From the NCBI RefSeq assembly GCF_039521365.1, contig NZ_BAAACF010000001.1:2108001-2172000 (forward strand): a stretch of DNA of 64,000 nt, written 5' to 3'. The notes beneath the pieces are model-generated. The model was not told where the DNA came from, did not search any database, and saw only the letters and a list, made by a program, of their open reading frames with translations. The position numbers and the translations under genes are program-made. This document shows positions 9,479-17,931 of the stretch, in pieces; positions within the stretch are counted from its first letter, which is position 1, and every line of letters begins with the position of its first letter. The stretch comes from Clostridium_AW malenominatum (GTDB lineage: Bacteria > Bacillota > Clostridia > Clostridiales > Clostridiaceae).

Positions 9479-10168
9479 CTAAAAATAACGCATTTGCCTT
9501 GCAAGGTAATATTTACTTATAGATATTTGTGTTTTATTTGCAATATTTATTACATCTTTTATATAACTTAGCAAAAAGTTATCATACTTAACTTCTAAAA
9601 CCTTAATAGAATTTATGGGAATTAGCGCCAAATCCGAAGAAAACAAGTCGAAATTCGCCTCAGTACTTCTAATATTGCTGTCTATGGTAATTCTAGTACT
9701 ATTCTCTTTAACTATATATGCTAGTCTGTCATACTCTACTATGCACTTAGGTCTATAAAATTCCTTTTTCATAATATAAGCTAATTCGTTTGCTAATTCG
9801 CTTTCATATTCTCTCAAGGAATCATAATCACCTTTTATTAATTTTTCAGCTGTTTCTTTTGATATTGTTAAGGATCGCTTAAGCTGATTTTCTCCCTGTT
9901 TTTGTTTTAATTCAAGTTTTAAAGTTTTGGATGTTGGATCATAAATACGTAATCTAATTTTTCTTCTATTTTCAATTCCATTTTCTTTATCGTTATAATC
10001 ATTATCATATAAGGTGTCAAAGTAAAGCGAACGAACCATATAGCCATTTCCTTTATTATTTATGTCTTTTTTTAATGTAGTCGACAACTTAAATTTTAAT
10101 TGAGCCGCTGTAAAATGAGAAATTTCATACTTTTTTTCTGTCCTCAATACAATTGATTCATTTTCCAC
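9479..10168 (-). CDS. VTC-domain protein (polyphosphate polymerase-like), cellulose-operon copy
   Basis: VTC (vacuolar transporter chaperone) tunnel-fold domain covering the whole 229 residues. Characteristic charged strands occur in order: RTEKKYEI, RKIRLRIYD, LKLELKQKQG, IVEYDRLAY, TRITIDSNIRS and IKVLEVKYD. In yeast Vtc4 the equivalent basic and acidic residues bind nucleotide and polyphosphate; polymerase activity here is inferred. First gene of the VTC-DUF4956-CotH-BcsA-GH5 series, starting only 50 nt after the SpoIIE-phosphatase gene, with no obvious terminator in between, so read-through from the hydrogen-sensor operon is possible. Confidence 0.85.
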   Translation of the reverse strand: MENESIVLRTEKKYEISHFTAAQLKFKLSTTLKKDINNKGNGYMVRSLYFDTLYDNDYNDKENGIENRRKIRLRIYDPTSKTLKLELKQKQGENQLKRSLTISKETAEKLIKGDYDSLREYESELANELAYIMKKEFYRPKCIVEYDRLAYIVKENSTRITIDSNIRSTEANFDLFSSDLALIPINSIKVLEVKYDNFLLSYIKDVINIANKTQISISKYYLARQMRYF

Positions 10169-10218
10169 ACCTAACTATCCCCCATTAATATAAATTTCTT
10201 TATAAAAAATATGCTTTA

Positions 10219-11364
10219 TTATAATTCTTTTATTTCCACCTTCTTACCTACCTTCTCTAAAAGCTCTGCAAGTTCCTTAATTAATTTTAATTTTATTCCC
10301 AAATCCATTGGTAAATCAGGGTTTTGATGGGCTGGGTTAACTGCCTTTCCTACCCAAATTCTAAGATGAGTACAATCATTAATCAATATTCTTGCAAGTT
10401 TTGTAGCTCCATCCTCTCCTATAAAATTAAGCTTACCTTCCTTTATTATTTCAACAACTTTATTTAAGGTTATTACCCCTTCTGTTATTAAATAAATTCC
10501 CTCCATGGATGCCGTTGGGGGAACTTCCTCACATATATAATCTAAATCTACCTTTAACTGTCTATTAAGTTCTCTTTGAGCAATGTTTGCTGCGGTACCC
10601 CCACAGATAATCTTTTTTCCACTGCTCTTCATAAATTCTTCAATAATTTCTCCATCGCGATTTTTATCCTTTGGAGGCCCTGTAAACAAATCTATGTGTT
10701 CAGGAGCTTTTATTTTTATCGCAACAATGGTAGCGTCATCTCCTGGTCTTCCTCCATAAAGGTCTTCACAAACCTCAGCTAAATCCTTTGATAAACCTTG
10801 TGCATCTTGTATATTAAGTGTACTTCTTTCTAAATAATCCATTACGTTTTCCCATTTCCATCCTAAATTCATTATATTACCGAGTCCCGCATGTACTACT
10901 CCATCACTAACTACTGTTAACACGTCCCCAGGCTTTACATAGAACTTACTTTCATAAACAGCTCTGCCATTAATCTTAAGCTCTTTTTTGAAAATCTCTA
11001 ATTTTCTTCCCTCTCTTATAATAAACATAGGAGGATTATCGTATTCCGCCACATAAACTCTGCCATCATCGTATATTTTCATCAAAGTAAAGGTACAATA
11101 AGCTATTTTTCTCACCTTACACACTGGCAAAGTGTTTATTATGGTATCTAAGGTTTCATAAATATCTCCACCCTCTTTAAGCATAGTGGAGGAAATCTTT
11201 GTGGTTAGTGTGGCAAGAATATTGGCCTTAACTCCACTGCCTAATCCATCGGCAAGCACCACTATAGTGCTATCTGGAAGTCTAGCTATTTCTACCCTAT
11301 CTCCACATAGCTCTTCCCCATGTTTTGTTAAACTTTGAAATGCCACGTCTATAAATAAACTCAT
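10219..11364 (-). CDS. SpoIIE-type PP2C phosphatase of the hydrogen-sensor operon
   Basis: PP2C/SpoIIE-family serine phosphatase. The metal-binding motifs VVLADGLGSGVKA (~30-43), VVSDGVV (~146) and GRPGDDATIVAIK (~205) are present. The last ~150 residues form an extra domain seen with this family in clostridia (FTGPP...KKIICGGTAANIA), of unknown function. It overlaps the upstream HydS-like gene by 4 nt, so the two are translationally coupled. A PAS-bearing hydrogenase followed by a phosphatase suggests a signalling chain acting on a phosphoprotein; its target is not visible here. Confidence 0.85.
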   Translation of the reverse strand: MSLFIDVAFQSLTKHGEELCGDRVEIARLPDSTIVVLADGLGSGVKANILATLTTKISSTMLKEGGDIYETLDTIINTLPVCKVRKIAYCTFTLMKIYDDGRVYVAEYDNPPMFIIREGRKLEIFKKELKINGRAVYESKFYVKPGDVLTVVSDGVVHAGLGNIMNLGWKWENVMDYLERSTLNIQDAQGLSKDLAEVCEDLYGGRPGDDATIVAIKIKAPEHIDLFTGPPKDKNRDGEIIEEFMKSSGKKIICGGTAANIAQRELNRQLKVDLDYICEEVPPTASMEGIYLITEGVITLNKVVEIIKEGKLNFIGEDGATKLARILINDCTHLRIWVGKAVNPAHQNPDLPMDLGIKLKLIKELAELLEKVGKKVEIKEL

Positions 11365-13082
11365 CGGATTTCACCCTCTTCACCTTCCACAACCTTTTTA
11401 AGCTTTGATAAAATTATCTTGGTTTCAGCTGTGGTTTCTCCAAGCAAGCTTGCAATTTCTTGGGCTACTCTCATTTGTTTTTCTATTACTTCTTGAGCTG
11501 CATTTAGGGTGTTTTCCTTTACCTTTATAAGTTCTTTTCTATTTTTTTCTTCCTCAATAACATTCATCATAGAAGCCATTATTAAATCCTGTTCTGGCAA
11601 ATAAACGATATTTTCCATAAATACCACGTTATATTGTGGTATTGCAATTCTTTTTCCTATTATACTTGTATTGTTTTCCTTTACGTATTTAAAATCTTCA
11701 TCTCCCATTAAAATAGATATAGGCTTGTCCTTTATATTTTCTCTTCTTACAGAAAAAATCCTTTCTCCTGCTGGATTTATTTCCTTTATATTCAAATCTC
11801 CATCTAATAAAATTACACAAGTGATGGTGTTTTCAAAAATTAAGTTACTAATGCTTTCCGCTTTACTTCTCATGTGATTAAGGCACATAGTTGGCTCTGC
11901 CATATTATTATATATAGCTTTAGCCTTATTTCTACAAGTATCATAACCACAAACTCCGCAATTTAGCTCATCTTCTATATTATACTTACCCATAGTCTTC
12001 ATAATTTCTTCTAATTTTTCACTATAAGGTTCTTCATTATAAACAATTTTATCTTTTAATACTTTAGTAAAATTTAGTTCTTGCAAATTTAAAGTTACTT
12101 TTTCTAAACTTTTTTCTTTTAATCTTTTGTTATAATCCTTTACTCCCTTTAATCTTTTAAAATATTCGTCCTTTACAATTCTACTGGGTCCTCCTATGCA
12201 ACTTCCCTTGCAAGCACTTACTTCTACTAGTAAATTTTCTACCTCACCCTTTTCCATAGCTTCAAATAACTCCATACATTCTTCTATTCCATCAACGGAT
12301 ATTTTTTCATAATCTTTTACTTCTTCTAAATTCTGTATAGAATTTAAAATTCCTCCATGTATAGGATAATTTCTTCCAAAGTCTAAAAAATATTCTTCTT
12401 TTCTCTTTTCATTTAATTTCTCTAAGTCTATACCCTCATCTTCTAACCACTCATTAATTTCTTCAAAGGTCAAAACTGCGTTTACAGGACTTTCTCCATT
12501 ATATTCTTCCTTTTCTACTATTTTAGTAAGACAAGGTCCTATAAATACTGTAAAACAGTCTTCTCCATAAAATTTTTTAATTAATTTACCATGAGCAATC
12601 ATTGGAGATACTATAGGCAAAGCCTGAGAAATTAACTTAGGAAAGTATTTTTCGATTAAATAATTTGCTGAAGGGCAGCAAGTAGTAATATAGCTATTTC
12701 TTTTATGGCTTTTTATATATTCTTTATAAAGATTAGTAGTGACTTCCGCTCCTATAGCAGTCTCTTCTACCTTATAAAATCCTAGTTTCTCTAAAGAAGA
12801 AATAAAACCTACTTCCTTACCTAAAAAGTATCCTGGGAAAGATGGAGCTATACTGCCAACTACTTTTTTCCCTTTAGCTATTGCCTCTTTAACTAAAGCT
12901 AAATCACTGGTAACTTTTCTTGCATTTTGTGGACATACCACTAAACAATGACCACAATTAATACATCTTTTTTCAATTATTTCAGCTTGTTCATTTTCAA
13001 ACTTTATAGCTTTAACAGGACAATACCGAAGGCATTTATAGCAATTTTTACAATTAGCTCTAGAAAAATTCATGTAACTCAT
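11361..13082 (-). CDS. hydS: Sensory [FeFe]-hydrogenase HydS-like, with PAS domain
   Basis: Non-bifurcating, probably sensory hydrogenase. Two [4Fe-4S] motifs at the N-terminus (CKNCYKCLRYC, CINCGHCLVVC) lead into an H-cluster domain with altered signatures: TTCCP for TSCCP, GPCLTKIVEKEE for MPCxxKxxE, and SACKGSCIGGPS for the third motif. All four cluster-ligand cysteines remain. After it comes a small Cys-rich Fe-S domain (CGVCGYDTC...C) and a PAS domain around residues 420-520 (NTITCVILLDGDLNIKEINPAGERIF). The missing Met and Glu positions plus PAS match group C HydS proteins thought to sense H2 or redox state. Coupled to the 2Fe-2S gene upstream and the phosphatase downstream. Confidence 0.88.
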   Translation of the reverse strand: MSYMNFSRANCKNCYKCLRYCPVKAIKFENEQAEIIEKRCINCGHCLVVCPQNARKVTSDLALVKEAIAKGKKVVGSIAPSFPGYFLGKEVGFISSLEKLGFYKVEETAIGAEVTTNLYKEYIKSHKRNSYITTCCPSANYLIEKYFPKLISQALPIVSPMIAHGKLIKKFYGEDCFTVFIGPCLTKIVEKEEYNGESPVNAVLTFEEINEWLEDEGIDLEKLNEKRKEEYFLDFGRNYPIHGGILNSIQNLEEVKDYEKISVDGIEECMELFEAMEKGEVENLLVEVSACKGSCIGGPSRIVKDEYFKRLKGVKDYNKRLKEKSLEKVTLNLQELNFTKVLKDKIVYNEEPYSEKLEEIMKTMGKYNIEDELNCGVCGYDTCRNKAKAIYNNMAEPTMCLNHMRSKAESISNLIFENTITCVILLDGDLNIKEINPAGERIFSVRRENIKDKPISILMGDEDFKYVKENNTSIIGKRIAIPQYNVVFMENIVYLPEQDLIMASMMNVIEEEKNRKELIKVKENTLNAAQEVIEKQMRVAQEIASLLGETTAETKIILSKLKKVVEGEEGEIR

Positions 13083-13327
13083 AACTTAGCCCTCCTAATT
13101 ACTTCTTGCTGAAAAAATTCTTTTACATTACTTTCTTTTAAGGAGTAAACTTTTTCTTCTATTCTTACAGAAACTCCTTCAGTACAATATCCTAAACAAA
13201 ATTGACCCTTAAGTTCCACTTTTTCTTTTAAATTATATTCATCTATAAGCTTTTGAAGCTGATCAATTACTTTATAAGATCCCTTTAAGTGACAAGCACT
13301 TCCTACGCATATATTTATACTAAGCAT
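13079..13327 (-). CDS. Small thioredoxin-fold [2Fe-2S] protein
   Basis: 82-residue NuoE-type [2Fe-2S] domain with the paired cysteine motifs CVGSAC (~7-12) and CLGYC (~44-48). It resembles the C-terminal half of HydC/NuoE without the N-terminal helical part. Such stand-alone domains accompany HydS-type hydrogenases and probably deliver electrons to or from them. First gene of a three-gene, overlapping operon, with a Rex-like palindrome 25 nt before its ATG. Confidence 0.85.
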   Translation of the reverse strand: MLSINICVGSACHLKGSYKVIDQLQKLIDEYNLKEKVELKGQFCLGYCTEGVSVRIEEKVYSLKESNVKEFFQQEVIRRAKL

Positions 13328-13351
13328 TTTATCCCATCCTCATTATTATCT

Positions 13352-13369
13352 TTGTTAACCATTTAACTA
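13352..13369. promoter_or_regulatory. Candidate Rex (NADH/NAD+ redox repressor) operator
   Basis: TTGTTAACCATTTAACTA matches the clostridial Rex consensus TTGTTAANNNNTTAACAA at all but one specified base. It lies 25 nt upstream of the first gene of the hydrogen-sensor operon, where a repressor would block transcription or elongation. The divergent CNNM gene starts 107 nt away on the other side. Confidence 0.6.
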
Positions 13370-13476
13370 AGTTATCAATACTATTTTACATCAATAATAT
13401 AATTAATTCTATATTAATAAAGATATTAAAAATTTGGCATAATAGTATAAGTACTTACCTATGGAAGGGGATTAGT

Positions 13477-14763
13477 TTGCTTATGGATATTCTGTTTATT
13501 TTAATTTTGGTATTAATAAATGCCTTTTTCGCTGCTTCTGAAATGGCCATAGTTTCTTTGAATAGAACAAAGCTAGCTCACATGGCAGAAGAAGAGGAAA
13601 ATGATAAAGCTAAATTACTGCTTAATTTATTAAAGGAAACAAGTAAATTCTTAGCTACTATACAAGTGGGAATTACTCTGGCTGGATTTTTAGCCAGTGC
13701 TTCCGCTGCCACAAACTTATCACAGCCCCTTGCGAACCTCTTAAAAGAAGCTAATATTCCTTGGAGCAATCAAATATCTTTAATTCTTGTTACCATAATA
13801 TTATCATACTTAACCTTAGTTTTCGGAGAATTATTACCGAAGAGATTAGCTCTCCAAGATTCAGAAAAAATAGCTCTATCAGTTATAAAACCAATACTCA
13901 TATTTTCAAAAATAACTATGCCCTTTGTGAAGATATTAACCTTATCCACAAATGTTTTAGTTAGAGCCTTTGGAGTAGACACTGATAAAATTGAAGAAGA
14001 TGTTTCTGAAGAAGAAATTAAAATGATGATAGAAGTTGGAGAGGAAACGGGAGTAATAAATCAAACAGAAAAAGAAATGATAGATAGCATCTTTGATTTT
14101 GATGATACTTTAGCAAAGGAAATTATGACCCCTAGAAATCATGTTTTTGCAGCAAATATAAATACCCCTATAAATGAGCTCATAGACCAAATATTAGAAG
14201 AGAAATATTCTAGAGTACCTATTTATGAAGATGATACTGACAATATAATTGGCATTCTCTATATAAAGGATTTATATCATTTTATGAGACACGATTCATT
14301 AACCAGTGAGGAGTTTAAAGCATTACTGAGACCTGCATATTTCGTTCCTGAAACGAAAACAATAGATACTCTTTTTAAAGAACTTCAGTTGAGCAAAAAT
14401 TATATTGCAATTTTAATAGACGAATACGGAGGGTTTGCTGGTATAGTTACCATGGAGGATTTACTTGAGGAAATAGTTGGTAATATCTTTGACGAGTATG
14501 ATGAAATTAGCGAATATATAAAGAAAATTGATGCACATACCTATTTAATAGATGGAATGCTATCCATAGATGAGGTAAATGAGATCCTACATATTAATCT
14601 TCCTACAGAATATACTGATACTATAGGTGGATTTGTTATAAATCTATTAGGAAGCATACCTAAGGAAGAAGAAGAAAGTAGTATAGAATACAATAACATT
14701 GTCTTTAAAGTAGAAGAGGTAAAGGATAAAAGAATATTAGAATTAAAAGTATATGTGCCTTAA
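13477..14763 (+). CDS. CNNM/CorC-family (DUF21-CBS-CorC_HlyC) membrane protein
   Basis: Hemolysin-C-like transporter-type protein linked in other bacteria to Mg2+/Co2+ homeostasis. Residues 1-~180 are a DUF21 membrane domain with about four helices and the ASEMAI/GELLPKR signatures. Next is a CBS pair (MTPRNHVFAA..., VPIYEDD...NIIGILYIKDL and AILIDEYGGFAGIVTMEDLLEEIVG), then the C-terminal CorC_HlyC domain. The usual length is about 430 and it looks intact. TTG 13477 has the best spacing (6 nt) from GGAAGGGG; ATG 13483 is possible. Monocistronic by layout. Confidence 0.9.
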   Translation: MLMDILFILILVLINAFFAASEMAIVSLNRTKLAHMAEEEENDKAKLLLNLLKETSKFLATIQVGITLAGFLASASAATNLSQPLANLLKEANIPWSNQISLILVTIILSYLTLVFGELLPKRLALQDSEKIALSVIKPILIFSKITMPFVKILTLSTNVLVRAFGVDTDKIEEDVSEEEIKMMIEVGEETGVINQTEKEMIDSIFDFDDTLAKEIMTPRNHVFAANINTPINELIDQILEEKYSRVPIYEDDTDNIIGILYIKDLYHFMRHDSLTSEEFKALLRPAYFVPETKTIDTLFKELQLSKNYIAILIDEYGGFAGIVTMEDLLEEIVGNIFDEYDEISEYIKKIDAHTYLIDGMLSIDEVNEILHINLPTEYTDTIGGFVINLLGSIPKEEEESSIEYNNIVFKVEEVKDKRILELKVYVP

Positions 14764-14779
14764 ATTTACCATAAATCCA

Positions 14780-14809
14780 TTGATAACCAATCCAACTCTG
14801 CAGTATAAT
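14780..14809 (+). promoter_or_regulatory. Sigma-A-type promoter of the CWB2 surface protein gene
   Basis: TTGATA and TATAAT separated by 18 nt, about 65 nt before the ATG of the CWB2 gene. The -10 box is a perfect consensus. Confidence 0.6.
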
Positions 14810-14875
14810 AAGTTTGAAATAGTATAAATTACATGGTTTATAAGTAATATTAAATTATACATGAGGGGGATTTTT

Positions 14876-17101
14876 ATGAAAAAAATTAAGTCCATTGTAG
14901 CTTCAGCTACATTGGTAGCTATTGTTACAACTACTAATGTAGTTGCTGTTAGTTCGAAAGTAGATTCTAGATTAGGAGGTAATACCCGTTATGCTACAGC
15001 TGCTATCATTGCAGATAAGGTTTATAGTGGTACAGTAGATAATATAGTTTTATCTAGTGGAAAGGCTCCTTATGATGCTTTAGCAGCTAGCCTATTTGCT
15101 AAAAATATTAATGCTCCTATACTTCTTGTTGATTCTAACAAGGAAGTATGTAAAGAAACTTTTCAATACATACAAAAAAATTTAAGTAAATCTGGTACTA
15201 TATATCTTTTAGGAGGAGAATCTTCTATAAAGAAAGATATAGAATCAGAACTTATAAAACTTGGATATAAAACAGAAAGAATATCTGGAAAAGATAGATT
15301 TGAAACAAATAGTAAAATAATAGATAAGCTTAATGTTCCTAATGGAACTCCTGTATTTATAGTAAGTGCTGCTGGTTTTGGTGATGCTTTGAGCGTTTCT
15401 AATATTTCAGCTATAAAGGGATACCCATTAATAATGACCAATAAAGATAAACTTTCTGAGAATTTAAAAGCTCAGTTAAATAAAATACAACCTTCAAAGG
15501 TTTATGTAATAAGTTCAGAAAATGTAATATCAGATAATATTATGAATGAGATAAAAAATATTAATACAAATTTAAAAGATACTGACATTGTTAGAATAGC
15601 TGGTAAAAATAGATACGAAACAAATTTATTAATAAATAAAGCATTTAACTTAAAATCCCAAAATGCGGTTATTGCTTCAGGAGAAGGCTACGGTGATGCT
15701 CTTGCTGGAAGTGTACTAGCTGCCAAACTAAATGCTCCAATAATTTTAACCGATGGAAAAGACTTTTCGAAACAACAAGCATATATAAATTCAACAAACT
15801 ACATAAACAGTTATATATTAGGTCTTGAAGGTTCAGTTAGTAAAGCAATTGCAGATAAATTAAATTTACCTGCTGTTGATAAAAAAGATGGACAAGAATT
15901 TATAGGAAAATTACTTGCTGCTGAACAAATTAAATCCTGCGAAATAAAATCAAATTCTACTATAACACTTACAGCAAAGGATCTTCCTGATGAAATGCAA
16001 GCTGGTTTTGCTCAGGCTACTTCTACTATAGGTGACACTATTACTATAGACCTTAGTGGGAAAATACAAAGTATATCTGACACTCATATAAAAGAAGAAT
16101 TAAATACTTCTATTAAACTTGGTGGAATTATGGCAGAAAAACCAATATCCCTTCCTATGTATTTAGACATGGATATGTTAAATACTATTAATCCTTCTTA
16201 TAAAGTTATATATGGTTTACCAAAAGAATATACAGATATGGCTTCATCAATGGACCCAAGCTTATCTATGTTAAAAGATAAAGAATATATGGTTCTCGAT
16301 ATGGCTTCAATGCAAAATTTAGGTTCACAGGAAGCTATGCCTAAAATAGATTATACTAAGATAAGTAATTTTATGGAGAAGAATAAAAATACTCTCACAA
16401 AGTTAGGATTAAAGTATTTCTCTACTTTTAACCCTAATTTTAATGTAGTAAAAAAATTAAATGTTACAAAGACTCCTGATGGAAGAAGCGCTACAGGCTA
16501 TCAAGTTAATTTAAATAACGATACATTTAAATCTCTTTTAGCATACTCTGGAAACCATGCTTTGACTTTTATTGAAGAAAAAGAAGTAATGGAGTTTATT
16601 AAAAGTTATATGGAAGTCTATATAGATTCCATAGATATTGATGATAAAGAAACAAATAAAGATGTCTTTGAACAAGCCTTTGATGAGTTTTTATCCAATA
16701 TGCCATCAAATTCATTACAATTTAATAAATTTGCTGATATATTATCATCAATGGAAGTGTTAGGTAAGAATGGTATACAAATAAACTATTACCTAGATGA
16801 TAAAGGCAGAACTATCTACCAAGATGGATTTATTGATATGGAAATAAATTTAAATAAAATTCAAAATGCTTTCGTGGGTGAAAACAAAGCCAACCTACCA
16901 GCAGGAGTGTCAAATGCGGCTAACTCAATTAAAGGTACTATTGGCATGAATATTAAATTTAGTAATTCATTAAGTAAACTTAATGACAGCACCATAAATG
17001 TTACTTTCCCTTCATTAACTGAAACAAATTCTATAGATTATTTTAAATTTTTAAACTCAATGATTCAATCTGAAATAAAAGCAGAAAATCAAATTCAATA
17101 G
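14876..17101 (+). CDS. Secreted surface protein with three cell-wall-binding type-2 repeats
   Basis: A signal peptide (MKKIKSIVASATLVAIVTTT, cleavage near VVAVSS) is followed by three CWB2 (PF04122) repeats over residues ~30-330, each with the R-x-GGNxRYxTA / SGKAPYDALAAS / ILLVD pattern (variants GKDRFETN and GKNRYETN). CWB2 repeats anchor proteins to clostridial cell walls through anionic polymers. The remaining ~400 residues (MYLDMDM..., DKEYMVLDMASMQ) are a lipoprotein-like accessory domain that I do not recognise. The ATG at 14876 follows GAGGGGGA at the proper distance; the in-frame ATG at 14861 precedes that site. Monocistronic, with its own promoter and terminator. Confidence 0.88.
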   Translation: MKKIKSIVASATLVAIVTTTNVVAVSSKVDSRLGGNTRYATAAIIADKVYSGTVDNIVLSSGKAPYDALAASLFAKNINAPILLVDSNKEVCKETFQYIQKNLSKSGTIYLLGGESSIKKDIESELIKLGYKTERISGKDRFETNSKIIDKLNVPNGTPVFIVSAAGFGDALSVSNISAIKGYPLIMTNKDKLSENLKAQLNKIQPSKVYVISSENVISDNIMNEIKNINTNLKDTDIVRIAGKNRYETNLLINKAFNLKSQNAVIASGEGYGDALAGSVLAAKLNAPIILTDGKDFSKQQAYINSTNYINSYILGLEGSVSKAIADKLNLPAVDKKDGQEFIGKLLAAEQIKSCEIKSNSTITLTAKDLPDEMQAGFAQATSTIGDTITIDLSGKIQSISDTHIKEELNTSIKLGGIMAEKPISLPMYLDMDMLNTINPSYKVIYGLPKEYTDMASSMDPSLSMLKDKEYMVLDMASMQNLGSQEAMPKIDYTKISNFMEKNKNTLTKLGLKYFSTFNPNFNVVKKLNVTKTPDGRSATGYQVNLNNDTFKSLLAYSGNHALTFIEEKEVMEFIKSYMEVYIDSIDIDDKETNKDVFEQAFDEFLSNMPSNSLQFNKFADILSSMEVLGKNGIQINYYLDDKGRTIYQDGFIDMEINLNKIQNAFVGENKANLPAGVSNAANSIKGTIGMNIKFSNSLSKLNDSTINVTFPSLTETNSIDYFKFLNSMIQSEIKAENQIQ

Positions 17102-17109
17102 TTAAATAG

Positions 17110-17141
17110 AAAAGTGTGCAGAGTAATTCTGCACACTTTTT
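17110..17141 (+). terminator. Rho-independent terminator after the CWB2 gene
   Basis: 13-bp perfect stem (AAAAGTGTGCAGA / TCTGCACACTTTT) with a 5-nt loop and a run of T, 9 nt after the stop codon. Confidence 0.9.
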
Positions 17142-17246
17142 ATTAATTTCATTATATTTAAATTAATGTTATAATTGATGTAAATACACTATAATTATAA
17201 ATATAAGAATTTTTTGTCTACTCATAATTTGCAAGGGGGATAATTG

Positions 17247-17930
17247 ATGAAAAATTATAGCATTTTTGATATTATAGGACCCATAATGATAGGACCATCT
17301 AGTTCTCATACTGCAGGAGCTGCAAGGCTGGCAAAAGTAGCATCGGTAATTGCTGGGGGAAAAATAAAAAAGGTGGATTTTTATCTACATGGTTCCTTTG
17401 CAAAAACTTATAAGGGTCATGGAACAGATAAAGCTCTAGTGGCTGGTATTCTTGGTATGGAACCTTGGGATGATAGGTTAAAAACCTCTTTTGAAATTGC
17501 TAAAGAAAAAAATATAGAGCTTAATTTCCATGAAGTTGATTTGGGTGACGTTCATCCAAATACGGTGAAATTTGCTATTACCAAAGAAAATGGTAATACT
17601 TCTTCCATTACCGGTTCTTCTATTGGTGGAGGGAATATTATTATTTTTAATGTAGATGGTCAGGAAGTTGATTTTAAGGGTGATTACCCTACACTAATCA
17701 CAAAACACAAGGATATTCCTGGAATAGTATCAAAGATTACTACTCTTTTATATAACGAAAATATAAATATAGGAACCATTAAACTTTATAGAAATAGTCG
17801 CGGACTTGAAGCCACAATGGCCTTAGAAACGGACGAAATCTTATCTCAGCCTATAGTTGATAAGATTAAAGCTATTCCTGAGATAATTAGCATTAAAATT
17901 ATCAATCCTATTAAGGAGGGCGAGGTTTAA
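17247..17930 (+). CDS. sdaAB: L-serine dehydratase, iron-sulfur-dependent, beta subunit
   Basis: Beta subunit of the two-part clostridial-type L-serine ammonia-lyase (serine to pyruvate and ammonia). It begins with the family signature SIFDIIGPIMIGPSSSHTAGA and has the GHGTDKALVAGILGM segment. The C-terminal ~75 residues form an ACT domain (DIPGIVSKITTLLYNENINIGTIKL). ATG 17247 lies 6 nt after AAGGGGGA; the preceding in-frame TTG is too close. The alpha subunit starts 2 nt downstream with its ribosome site inside this gene. Confidence 0.93.
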   Translation: MKNYSIFDIIGPIMIGPSSSHTAGAARLAKVASVIAGGKIKKVDFYLHGSFAKTYKGHGTDKALVAGILGMEPWDDRLKTSFEIAKEKNIELNFHEVDLGDVHPNTVKFAITKENGNTSSITGSSIGGGNIIIFNVDGQEVDFKGDYPTLITKHKDIPGIVSKITTLLYNENINIGTIKLYRNSRGLEATMALETDEILSQPIVDKIKAIPEIISIKIINPIKEGEV

Positions 17931-17931
17931 T

